34,573 nt of DNA. It comes from Lachnospiraceae bacterium (GTDB lineage: Bacteria; Bacillota; Clostridia; Lachnospirales; Lachnospiraceae). The notes under the pieces are model-generated. The model did not search any database. It was not told where the DNA came from and was given only the letters and a program-made list of their open reading frames with translations. The position numbers were made by a program, and so were the translations under genes. How positions within the stretch are numbered: the stretch's first letter is position 1; each line of letters opens with the position of its first letter. Of this stretch, positions 16,938 to 27,100 are shown in pieces. Location: the NCBI GenBank assembly GCA_021203305.1, contig JAJQBK010000014.1, positions 1-34,573 of the forward strand, read 5' to 3'.

Positions 16938-16976
16938 AGCTCACATGATTTTTATGAATCGTGTGGGCTTATTTTT
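16938..16976 (+). terminator. Terminator after the cargo region
   Basis: AGCTCACATGAT (16938-16949) pairs with ATCGTGTGGGCT (16958-16969), 12 bp with two G-U pairs, followed by a T-rich run. It isolates the cargo gene from the next operon. Confidence 0.8.
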
Positions 16977-16998
16977 ATGATCGGAGGTGATGAAAGAA

Positions 16999-17409
16999 GT
17001 GGAGCGAGGCTCACGGTATGGGCTGCCGGTGGAGCGCAAACCGGATGGAACGCTGTATGAGATGACACCTGACCAGCAGAGGGAGGTAGCAAAACTCATC
17101 CAGCAAAACTGTTGTAACTATGAGAAAGGGAACTGCATTATGCTGGAAGATGAGGATGAGCGTGTCTGTCCGCAGCGGATATCCTATTCGGTTGGGTGCA
17201 GGTGGTTCCGGAATGCAGTGCTGCCGTTATCCCCTCAGCTGGAAGCGGATATCTTTAAAGGTATTTTGCTGAAGCAGTGTGTGAAGTGCGGCACCAGGTT
17301 TGTCCCCAGGTCAAACCGCAGCATGTACTGCCCGGCCTGCGCGGCAGAAACAAGAAAGGAGAAGGACCGGGAACGGAAGCGAAACCAGAAGTACACTTTC
17401 CGCATTTAG
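16999..17409 (+). CDS. Cysteine-rich VLP family protein
   Basis: The likely start is GTG 16999, spaced from GGAGGT (16983-16988); in-frame GTG 16987 and ATG 16990 overlap or touch that site. The 136-residue product matches the Cys_rich_VLP family: CCNYEKGNC, then SYSVGCRWFRNAVLPL, and a C-terminal zinc-ribbon-like CVKCGTRFVPRSNRSMYCPAC with two CxxC pairs. It ends in a very basic Lys/Arg tail. Function is unknown; a zinc-binding nucleic-acid protein is plausible. It is a regular member of Tn1549-type ICEs. Confidence 0.88.
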   Translation: MERGSRYGLPVERKPDGTLYEMTPDQQREVAKLIQQNCCNYEKGNCIMLEDEDERVCPQRISYSVGCRWFRNAVLPLSPQLEADIFKGILLKQCVKCGTRFVPRSNRSMYCPACAAETRKEKDRERKRNQKYTFRI

Positions 17410-17453
17410 GGCTCAAAAAAGCCTTATTTTAAAGGGCAAAAAAAGGGCGAATC

Positions 17454-17491
17454 GGGCATTCGTGGACATTTTATCCAGAATGCCCATTTTT
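17454..17491 (+). terminator. Terminator after the Cys-rich VLP gene
   Basis: GGGCATTC (17454-17461) pairs exactly with GAATGCCC (17478-17485), with an inner TGGA/TCCA stem, then ATTTTT. A smaller GGCT/AGCC hairpin stands at 17410-17423. Confidence 0.7.
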
Positions 17492-17545
17492 GGGGTTCTA
17501 AATGCGGAAAAAAAGAAATTTTAACGAAGAATTGGAGGTTACAGA

Positions 17546-18319
17546 ATGAAAATGAATCAAGTAAAAACATTGCTGACGGCAGTCGCCATTTTTGACATGG
17601 CATATGTAGGCCTTGTTAGTGCGGAGGATATTCTTTACCGTATCAAAAAGTGGAGGAAGAAGAAAAAGAAGTCCAACGCGTCTGTACTGGATGAGGAGGA
17701 AGACTTTGATCTGGATTGGGATGAGGAAGAGGATTTCGACCTGGACTGGCTGGATGATGAGGTCTTTGACTTGGATGGGCTTGATGAAGAGGATGATGAG
17801 GATGAGGAAGGCAATGCAGACGATGAAGATGAGGCAGATGGAGAGCCGACTGTGCTGACAAAGGACATCATAAAAAGGGTCGCGCATACCATCCCTGTGA
17901 GGCGGATTGTAGAGGTGATATATGAACAGCCGGAGATCAGGCCGTTCTTACGCTGCCTGAAATATGAGGAAAGGGCGGCGGCGGAAAGTCTTCTGTCCGC
18001 TTATATCGGTTATCTGGCAGATGAGGCACCGGAAGCGGATCAGACCTTCCCTGAGCTGAGGGAACTTTTGAATATGACGAATACGAATCCGGGATCAGAT
18101 CATATGGGCATGGCAGAGCAGATTCTGGAGGAAAGTGCAGAGGGCACCGGCAGTGTACCGTCATACCTCGTGGATTACAGGGTTTATCGGGCCACCTTAA
18201 GACAGTTTGACTTTGTGGATAAGCGCAGGGTGGTGGAGGCCTGCCGGCTGATCATCGGGATTGTGATGGTCAGGCTGGGGATTGCCTTTGATCCGTATGA
18301 TAAAGCGGGGGTGGCGTGA
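17546..18319 (+). CDS. Membrane protein with acidic FDLDW repeats, family unknown
   Basis: I do not recognise a family. The 257-residue protein has an N-terminal hydrophobic helix (about 8-26), then a basic block RIKKWRKKKKK (about 32-42). Next is a Glu/Asp-dominated stretch (about 49-97) with three related units around DFDLDW, DFDLDW and VFDLDG. The C-terminal part (about 100-257) looks globular and helical. The charge pattern suggests a membrane-tethered cytosolic protein. A GGAGG site precedes the ATG. Its TGA is one base from the topB ATG, so the two are coupled. A DNA-mimicking or topoisomerase-tethering role is speculation. Confidence 0.75.
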   Translation: MKMNQVKTLLTAVAIFDMAYVGLVSAEDILYRIKKWRKKKKKSNASVLDEEEDFDLDWDEEEDFDLDWLDDEVFDLDGLDEEDDEDEEGNADDEDEADGEPTVLTKDIIKRVAHTIPVRRIVEVIYEQPEIRPFLRCLKYEERAAAESLLSAYIGYLADEAPEADQTFPELRELLNMTNTNPGSDHMGMAEQILEESAEGTGSVPSYLVDYRVYRATLRQFDFVDKRRVVEACRLIIGIVMVRLGIAFDPYDKAGVA

Positions 18320-18320
18320 T

Positions 18321-20387
18321 ATGCAGCTTGTGATTGCGGAGAAGCCGTCCGTTGCGCAGAGTATCGCCAGGGTTCTGGGTGCGAGAAAGCGGGAAGACGG
18401 ATATGTTGAAGGAAACGGCTATCTGGTGAGCTGGTGTGTCGGCCACCTGGTCGAGCTGGCGGCACCCGATGATTATGACCCGCGATATAAAAAGTGGTCG
18501 AAAGAAGACCTGCCGATCCTGCCCGCAGAATGGAAATACCAGGTCTCGACGCCTACAAAAAAACAGTTTGATATCCTGAAACAGCTGATGAACCGGAAAG
18601 ATGTCTCGGAAATTATCTGTGCGACAGACGCCGGGCACGAGGGCGAACTGATCTTCCGGCTGGTGTATCATCAGTGCGGATGTAAAAAGCCTTTCCTCCG
18701 GCTCTGGATTTCCAGCATGGAGGACAGTGCCATCCGGGACGGTTTTGCCAACCTGAAACCGGGAAGTGAATATGACAGCTTATATGAAGCGGCCCTTTGC
18801 CGGGAGCGTGCCGACTGGATTGTCGGAATGAACGCGACCCGGCTTTTTTCTGTTCTTTATGGAAGGACGCTTCATGTGGGGCGTGTGGTTTCGCCTACGC
18901 TGGCGATGGTGGTGCTGCGGGAGGCGGAGATTGACGCCTTTGTGCCGGAGCCTTTTTATACCGTGAATCTTGCACTGCCGGAGACGAGTGCGGCGAGCGG
19001 CCGTATCAAAGAGAAAGCGGCGGCGGAAGCCCTTGCTCAATCGTGTCAGGGAGAAACTGCGGTTGTCACGAAATGTGAGCGCAAGGAGAAAAGCGAGAAG
19101 GCACCGGCGCTGTATGACCTGACAACCTTGCAGCGGGAAGCAAACCGGCAGCTTGGATATACAGCGCAGCATACGCTGGATTATACACAGGCCCTTTATG
19201 AAAAGAAAATGGTCACTTATCCGAGGACGGACAGCCGTTACCTGACGGATGATATGGCTGAAAAAATCCCTGATCTGGTAAATGCGTCTGCGAAGCTGTT
19301 TGCGCAGACTGCCCCGGAAGAGATTTCCGTGAAGCCGATCATCAACAGTAAAAAGGTGAGTGACCATCATGCGATTATTCCCACCATGAGTGTGAAAAAG
19401 GAAGTCATCATGGGACTCCCGGCGGGGGAGAGGGAAATCCTCCGCCTGATTGTCAAACGGCTGCTTGCTTCTGTTGCGCAGCCTTACCGTTATGCGGAGA
19501 CGGTCGCGGAATTTCAGTGCGGTGAGGAAGTGTTCACAGTCAAAGGGAAAACAGTGCTGGATATGGGCTGGAAAGCGATTGAAAAGCCTGAAAAAACGGA
19601 TAAAGCAGATAAAGCGGAGGTTCCATTTCCGGAACTGAAGGTGGGTGACAGCTTTCCGGTGTTGTCCTCGGATGTAAAAGAGGGCAAAACGAAGCCGAAA
19701 GCGCATTATACGGAAGATACCCTTCTTTCGGCGATGGAGCGGGCTGGAAGTGATGAGATGCCGGATGAGGTGGAACGCAAGGGGATCGGTACACCTGCCA
19801 CCCGTGCCGGCATTATTGAACGGCTGGTGACAAGGGGTTTCCTGGAAAGAAAAGGAGATAAAAAGGTCAGAAACCTGATCCCCACGGAAAAGGGCGCGGC
19901 ACTGATTACAGTTCTTCCGGAGCAGCTCCAGTCAGCGTCCATGACTGCGGACTGGGAAGAAAAGCTTTTGCAGATTGAGCGCGGCGAGTATGCGCCGGAT
20001 GCGTTCATGAGCGAAATAGAAACGATGATTTCTGATCTGGTTAACACTTATCAGGTCGCAAAGGATGCTGCTGTGATTATGCCGGACACTCGCAAATCTC
20101 TGGGCATGTGCCCGGTCTGCGGGGCAAATGTGGTGGAGCGGCCGAAGTCTTATTCCTGCTCTAACCGGGACTGTCAGTTTGCGCTCTGGAAAGATAACCG
20201 GTATTTTGAAGCGATTGGCAAGCACATGAATGAGTGTATTGCAAAGAAGCTTTTGAAAAATGGGGAAGTGCGTTTAAAGGGTTGTTATTCTAAGAGGCTG
20301 GATAAGGAGTTTGACGTCACGGTTTTCATGGGGATCGATGAGAAAGGAAGGCCACAGTTTCAGATGGAGAGGGGATATGCTGGATGA
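18321..20387 (+). CDS. topB: DNA topoisomerase III (type IA)
   Basis: The start is ATG 18321 (688 residues), one base after the upstream stop; the frame is open further upstream, but MQLVIAEKPSVAQSIARVL is the family's usual N-terminus. Toprim residues are seen in EKPS (E7) and ATDAGHEGELIFR (D103-E109). The active-site tyrosine is Y300 in TYPRTDSRYL. A C-terminal zinc ribbon CPVCG...CSNRDC begins near residue 597. Element-encoded TopB relaxes or decatenates ssDNA-containing intermediates and is standard in this ICE family. Its stop overlaps the next start (ATGA). Confidence 0.96.
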   Translation: MQLVIAEKPSVAQSIARVLGARKREDGYVEGNGYLVSWCVGHLVELAAPDDYDPRYKKWSKEDLPILPAEWKYQVSTPTKKQFDILKQLMNRKDVSEIICATDAGHEGELIFRLVYHQCGCKKPFLRLWISSMEDSAIRDGFANLKPGSEYDSLYEAALCRERADWIVGMNATRLFSVLYGRTLHVGRVVSPTLAMVVLREAEIDAFVPEPFYTVNLALPETSAASGRIKEKAAAEALAQSCQGETAVVTKCERKEKSEKAPALYDLTTLQREANRQLGYTAQHTLDYTQALYEKKMVTYPRTDSRYLTDDMAEKIPDLVNASAKLFAQTAPEEISVKPIINSKKVSDHHAIIPTMSVKKEVIMGLPAGEREILRLIVKRLLASVAQPYRYAETVAEFQCGEEVFTVKGKTVLDMGWKAIEKPEKTDKADKAEVPFPELKVGDSFPVLSSDVKEGKTKPKAHYTEDTLLSAMERAGSDEMPDEVERKGIGTPATRAGIIERLVTRGFLERKGDKKVRNLIPTEKGAALITVLPEQLQSASMTADWEEKLLQIERGEYAPDAFMSEIETMISDLVNTYQVAKDAAVIMPDTRKSLGMCPVCGANVVERPKSYSCSNRDCQFALWKDNRYFEAIGKHMNECIAKKLLKNGEVRLKGCYSKRLDKEFDVTVFMGIDEKGRPQFQMERGYAG

Positions 20388-20962
20388 ATATACAGGCATG
20401 GGATGAAGTACACGGATCAAAAAATCAGGAGAATTTGCAGGCTTTTCTGGATAGCCGGACGGACAGCTATGCGATCCTGCAGTTAAGGCAGACGGATGAG
20501 ACGGTGCAGGACCGGTTTATGAAATATGCCTGGCTGGAAAAACATGGGAAGGAGCCGGAGGTTGACCACTATGATGTGATTTATACGGGCAGCCTGCCCG
20601 CAGGGGTTGATCTTGAGGATATTTACAGGAAGTTCAATATCGATCATCCTGCGGATTATACCGGTCACTCCCTCTCAGTCAGCGACATCGTGGCGCTGAA
20701 ACAGGCTGGTGTAGTAACCTGTCATTATGTGGACAGCTTTGGTTTCCGGGAGCTGCCTCATTTTCATCCGGAGAATTATCTGAAAAATGCGGAGGTAGCG
20801 CTTGAGGATGATTATGGCATGATTGACGGTATCCTGAACAATGGGGTAAGAGAATTTGCCGGTGAAGAGAGGCCTTCTGTCCTGGAAAAGCTGAAAAATA
20901 TGCCGGAACCGGAGCCACCCATAAAGCTGGCAAAACACAGAGAGGAAAGAGGTCTGGAATGA
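20384..20962 (+). CDS. YodL / DUF4316 domain protein
   Basis: The 192-residue soluble protein has a YodL-like domain (about 25-120; SYAILQLRQTDETVQDRFM, VDHYDVIYTGSLP). It is followed by a DUF4316-like segment NAEVALEDDYGMIDGILNNG (about 135-155). Function is unknown. The tail carries RPSVLEKLKNMP (R163 onward; S165), 27 residues from the end, the motif shared with four other element proteins. The ATG overlaps the topB stop, and its own stop overlaps the next start, so the three genes are translated as a coupled block. Confidence 0.87.
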   Translation: MNIQAWDEVHGSKNQENLQAFLDSRTDSYAILQLRQTDETVQDRFMKYAWLEKHGKEPEVDHYDVIYTGSLPAGVDLEDIYRKFNIDHPADYTGHSLSVSDIVALKQAGVVTCHYVDSFGFRELPHFHPENYLKNAEVALEDDYGMIDGILNNGVREFAGEERPSVLEKLKNMPEPEPPIKLAKHREERGLE

Positions 20963-21171
20963 ATTTCACAGGGAAGGAACTGATGCTGATGATGATCTAC
21001 AGCCCCGGCACACGGCCGGGGCTGATCGAGGCATTGAAAAATATGCGCGGGGAACTGACAAAATCAGAGCGCAGCCTGCGCGCCCTCACTGATTCTGTGC
21101 TGGGTAAACTGGAAAAAATGACAGATAAGGAATTCGAGGAGCTTCCCTTATATCCTGATATAGACCCGTAA
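20959..21171 (+). CDS. TTRAP, transposon-transfer assisting family protein
   Basis: The 70-residue protein matches the TTRAP family: MNFTGKELMLMMIYSPGTR, then LTDSVLGKLEKMTDKEFEEL. It is helical, acidic and soluble. The name comes from its place in mobile elements; no mechanism is known. A 4-bp ATGA overlap links it to the YodL gene, and 14 bp separate it from the giant gene. Confidence 0.88.
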   Translation: MNFTGKELMLMMIYSPGTRPGLIEALKNMRGELTKSERSLRALTDSVLGKLEKMTDKEFEELPLYPDIDP

Positions 21172-21185
21172 GGAAGGAGACTGAA

Positions 21186-24100
21186 ATGCTTACAAAACTT
21201 GAGTATTATAGTGCGATGGCCGAAGATACCACTGTTGGTCTGACTAAGAGTCGGGAGCAGTGGACAGCATTCCTGCGGACTGCCGGGCGGATGAGCAAGT
21301 ATTCATTTGAGGATCAGGCCATGATCTTTGCCCAGCGCCCGGACGCCACGGCATGTGCTGAGTACGATTTGTGGAATAATACAATGCGCCGCTATGTGAA
21401 GCGCGGCTCCACAGGTATCGCCCTGATTGACAACAGCGGAGATTATCCGAAGCTGCACTATGTATTTGATGTTGCTGATACCGGGACGCGGAAGAATTCA
21501 CGGGATGTTAATCTCTGGCGGATGGAAGATGAACATGTGAGGCCGGTGCAGGAGGCACTTTCGGCGGTGTTTGACGTCTCTTCCGCGGATTCGCTGGATG
21601 TGCAGGTTGAAAATATTGCAAACTGGCTGGCGATTGAATACTGGCAGGATCATGAAAATGAGTTTGCCGACAACATTGCAGACAGTTATCTGGAGGAGTA
21701 TGATGAAGACAACAGAAGGATGTCATTTCTCAACGCGGCGACGCCCAGTATCAAGTATGAAATTTTAAGCCGTTGCGTGGGAAACCCTGAAGATTACTTT
21801 GAACCGGATGATTTCGCGGCGGTCTTCGATTTCAATACCAGAAAATCTATCAATGCCCTGGGAACAGCAGTCAACGAAGTGTCCGGGCAGATATTCAGGG
21901 AGATCGAAATTACGATCCGCAGTTATGAGCGCAGGAAGCGCATGGAAAGGAGTGCAGACTATGGAACTGACTTACACGCAGAACGGGGATTATCTGATCC
22001 CGAACATCACATTGAAGGAAACCAGCCGGGAGCCGCTCGGCAAATACGGCAGGATGAGGCGGACATTCTTAAAGGAACATCGCCCGATCCTGTACAGCGA
22101 CCTGTCCATGACAGAGCAGCTGTTCCCGCACCTGAGGGAGATCGACGAGACGGCGCACCGGAGGGTGGAGCAACTGATGGAGGAGCTACTGGAAAAGAAC
22201 CCGGCACCGGACAAAATGATCCGACAGATGGACTGGGTAGCGCATATGAACGGGTTGAAAGCACAGGCGGAGGAGATCGTGCTGACGGAGCTGGTTTACA
22301 GCTGACGGAGGAACCGGAAGGCGAATCAAAGGCAGCGGAGGTACCATCTGAGCCGCAAGGGGCTGTTGAGAAAGCAACAGACGCTTCACTGAAATCTGGA
22401 GCAGTCGGGATTTCAGAAGGACCTGCGTCGGAACCGGTATATGAGCAGATGACCCTGTTCTTTCCCTCGGAAGCAGAACAAATTGAATCGATTGACAAGG
22501 AAGCGGAGAGCGAAGAGCTCTCCACTTTTGCGCTTCCGCAGGACGTTATCGACACAGTGCTGCGGTTGGGCGGCAGAAATGAGCACAGCCGCCAGATGGT
22601 CGCCGCCGAATTTATGCAGGGAGGATCACCGGAAGAGATCGTGGATGTCCTGAAGACAGAGTATAGAGGCGGTCATGGACTTCTGACAGACGAGATCAGG
22701 ATGTCCGCATGGTTCAACGATGATGGTATCCGCCTTGCAAAGGGCGGTGGGGTACGAAACGCCATCCAGCAACAGCTTCTTCCGTGGGAGGATGCAGCCG
22801 TCCGTATTGGAGAACTGTTGGAAACCGGAGAATATGCAACAAATGTGGAACTGGCTGAAGCTGCGGGTTATTACCGGTCTGAGCTTGCGCTGGCAATCCT
22901 GTATTTGAGACATGATTTTGCAGATCCGGATGATGGTGTGGTATTGTTCCCTTCCATGGAAACATACCGAGGCGGTGGGTATCCGCAGGAAACCGCCCGC
23001 CTGGCGGCTGCCCTGGCAGATCCGGTTGCTCTGGCGGCAGTGACGCGGGATATGGAGCGTTTTTTACAGGTTTATGAAGAGGAACGGGGTATTCTCCGTT
23101 TTCATTACCACCATGTTCCGAGAATGATAGACGGGCTCCATGCCCTGGCAAAGCCCTGGAGAGAATACACGTCAGATATGACGAAGGTACCGGATGTCGG
23201 TCATTTCGTCATTGAAGAGGAACTTGATGAAGCGTTGGTCAGCGGCAGCCATATGGCCGGTGGAAAAAACAGGATTAATGCCTTCTTTTCCGAACCTCAT
23301 TCCACGAAAGAACAGGCGGATTTCCTGCGTGCCGAATACGGCACCGGCGGTTTCAGCGGAGCTTCTTCCAACAGCTTCGCGGATTACGACGGGAAAGGCT
23401 TCCGGCTTAGTAAAGAAGGTGCTCCTGCGGTTCATCTTTCGTGGACGCAGGCTGCAAAACGGGTGGATACGCTGGTAAAGGAAGACCGGTATCTTACGGA
23501 AAAAGAAAAAGCGCAGATGGAGCAGGCACAGACAGAGACCAGAGAGGAAAGCACGTCTTCGTCTATTGAAAAATTATATGAGCATTACCTGCCTGTTGTG
23601 CGGGAGGCTGTCCTCACAGATACTGCATATCGGAATGCTTGTATGAATTCTGATAAGGAAAATGCCATGATAGAAGGTGAAGGGGCTGTCAATCGTGCGA
23701 TACTCACCCTGCATGATACCCGGCTTTATGGCCTTTATTATGATAATTCTGACTTCCATGACCGATTAACACTGGAAGTTCTTGAAGAAACTTATTCTCA
23801 GCTCACTGCGAAAACTCTGGAACAAGAAGCGTCACACAAGTCAGAACCGGTGCGGAAAGAGTCAGGGCAGGAAGAAGATGCGTTTGCTGATATTGACCCG
23901 GAACGGGTTCGGGAGCGGTTAGCTGAGCATGGGATTGTCAACGGCGAGCTGGTGGATCCGGACAAACTGGAGCAAAGTCCCTTTATCCAGATGGTGGAGG
24001 CTGATGTAGAACGGATTGCCTCAGAGGAGAATGTGGAACCCCCGGCTGTTGAGGCGTCAGGGGAACTTGTTCAGGATGATACTAGGACAAATGTTGTGGA

Positions 24101-27100
24101 AGATACAGGGGCAGAAACTCAGAGCGAAACAGAGAGAATTGCCACGGAAGCCCCCGAAGAAAACACTATCCGTGATACTCTTTCCTCGGAAGACCGCTTT
24201 CATGTAATTGATGTGGACTGGTACCTCGGACGGCAGGCGTATTCTATCTGGGATGATATGACCGGCGGTTATTATGTTGACCGTGACGGTGTCACAGTCG
24301 ATTTCACAAGCCGGTGGAATGCCGAGGAATACCGCAGCGAGTTGATTGAAAAAGCCCGTGAAGAGGCGGCGCGTTCACCGCTGGATCGTGCAAAAGACCT
24401 GATTGACCAGTACTGCATGGAAGAATTCAGCACATCCGCGGATTTTGACGACATGACCAAAATCCCGATTGGTTATACGACTGTCTCGGATGAGGAACTC
24501 CCGATTGAAGCAAGCGTGGACTTGATTAATTTTAAGATTGAACGCTACCTGAATGACCGGCTGTTTGATACGAGGCAGTATGACTCTCTGGAGGCATTGA
24601 TTTTCGGAGAACTGGAGAACCTGGACTTCAATGAGCTGATGGACGCAACGGATGACGAGATCGCTGCGGCGCTTGCGGAGGAGCCAGAGCTTTTAGAAGA
24701 ATCGGAAGTGTCTGTGCCAGAGTCCCGCACGCAGGAGATAACTTCGGACGAAGATCACGAAGAAAATGAAACTGTTTCGGAAGCAGAAATCCCTGCCCAG
24801 AACTTCCGTATCACTGACGATCACCTAGGCGAGGGCGGGCCGAAGCAGAAATATGGAATGAATGTGGCTGCAATCCGCACCCTGCAGACGCTGGAAGCGG
24901 AAAACCGCAGCGCCACACCGGGGGAGCAGGAAACCCTTTCTAAGTATGTCGGCTGGGGAAGTCTGGCTGACGCCTTTGACCCGGATAAAACTGCGTGGTT
25001 GCAGGAATACCAGGAATTAAAAGGGCTGCTTACGGAGGATGAATATGCCGCCGCCCGCGCCAGTACGTTAAACGCTCATTACACGAGTCCTACCGTGATC
25101 CGGGCGATCTATGACGCGGTAGAGCAGATGGGGTTTACCACCGGAAATATCCTCGAGCCGTCTATGGGCGTCGGCAACTTTTTCGGCCTTCTCCCGGACA
25201 GTATGCAGGGAAGCCGTCTGTATGGTGTGGAGCTGGATTCGATTACCGGACGCATTGCCCAGAAACTCTATCCTGACGTGGAGATTAAAGTGGCCGGTTT
25301 TGAGACCACTGACCGGCGTGATTTTTATGACCTTGCAGTCGGCAACGTGCCGTTCGGGGATTATAAAGTCAATGACAGGCCCTATAATAAGCTGGGTTTT
25401 TCCATCCACAACTATTTCTTTGCCAAAGCGCTCGATCAGGTGCGTCCCGGTGGCGTGGTGGCCTTTGTGACCAGTCGGTATACCATGGACGCCAAATCTC
25501 CGGAGGTACGAAAGTACTTGGCACAGAGAGCTGAATTGCTGGGTGCTATCCGGCTTCCGAACAACGCATTCAAAGCCAATGCGGGAACAGAAGTTGTTTC
25601 TGATATTATTTTCCTGCAGAAACGAGATACACCGATTGATTTAGAGCCGGACTGGGTGCACTTAGGACAGACGCCTGATGGTTTGGCGGCCAACAGCTAT
25701 TTCATAGACCACCCGGAAATGGTGATGGGGACACTGGCTTCAGAAAGCACACAGTATGGCCGTGAGGAATGTACTGTCCTTCCCATTCCCGGTGCTGATC
25801 TGGCGGAACAGTTAAGGGAAGCCGTCAGCCATATCCACGGCAGTTATCATGCAGTAGAACTGACCATGGACGAAGGCCAGACACAGGAGGCAAGCACGGA
25901 TGTCATTCCGGCTGCCCCATCGGTCAAGAATTTCTCTTTTACAGCAGTGGACGGTGAGATTTATTTCCGGGAAGACTCTGTCATGCGCCATGTAAACCTG
26001 AATGATATGGCGAAGCAGCGCGCCCTGGGGACGATCTCTCTTCGCCAGACGGTAAATGAACTGATTGAGTATCAGCTGCAGGACTATCCGGATGAAATGA
26101 TAACCATGAAGCAGAAAGAGCTGGAAAGGGCCTATGATCAATTCACGGCAGACAATGGCCTTATCAATTCCCGTGCAAATGCAAAGGTGTTCGGAGACGA
26201 CTCTTCCTACTATCTGCTCTGCTCATTGGAAAACGTGGACGAGGACGGAAACCTGATCGGAAAGGCGGACATGTTCACGAAGCGTACAATCCGGCCGGAC
26301 CGCAGTGTGACGAGTGTGGATACACCGGTGGAGGCGCTTGCCGTTTCGATTGGAGAACAGGGAGGCGTTGACCTGCCTTTTATGGCTGAACTGCTTGGCA
26401 CGCCGGGCGAGTATGGCCACATCATCGAGGAATTGTCCGGCGTCATCTTCCGTGACCCGTTTGAGGCTTCTGATGAAGATGTGACGACAGGGTGGCATAC
26501 CGCAGATGATTATCTGTCCGGTGATGTCCGGGCGAAGCTGCAGGCAGCAAGGCTTGCCGCGGATAAAGACCCGGCCTATGCAGTCAATGTGTCGGCGCTG
26601 GAGAAGGCGCAGCCCAAAGACCTGGACGCTTCGGAGATTGATGTTCGTCTTGGCGCAACCTGGATTGACAAAAAGTATATCCAGCAGTTTATGGAACAGA
26701 CCTTTGAGACGCCGTTTTATGACCGAAGGAATATCCGGGTGAAGTTTTCCCCTGTGACGGCAGAATGGCAGATCACCGGTAAGACAATTCCAAGCCGCCA
26801 TGATGTGGCCGCGTATGTAACTTACGGGACAGACCGGGCGAATGCCTACAGGATTTTGGAGGAGGCGCTCAACCTGAAGGATATCCGAATCTTCGATACG
26901 GAGGAAGATTGGGAGGGTAACCAGAGACGGATTTTGAATAAGAAAGAGACGACCCTTGCCCAGCAGAAGCAGCAGGCAATCAAGGACGCTTTCCAAGACT
27001 GGATCTGGAAAGACCCGCACCGCAGGGAGGAGCTGTGCAAAAAATACAATGAGCTGTTCAATTCCACGAGACCTCGCGAGTATGACGGCTCTCATATCCG

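Noticed and set aside
18780-19706. A 308-codon antisense open frame within topB
   Set aside because: It is antisense to the catalytic region of topoisomerase III and has no features of a protein family.
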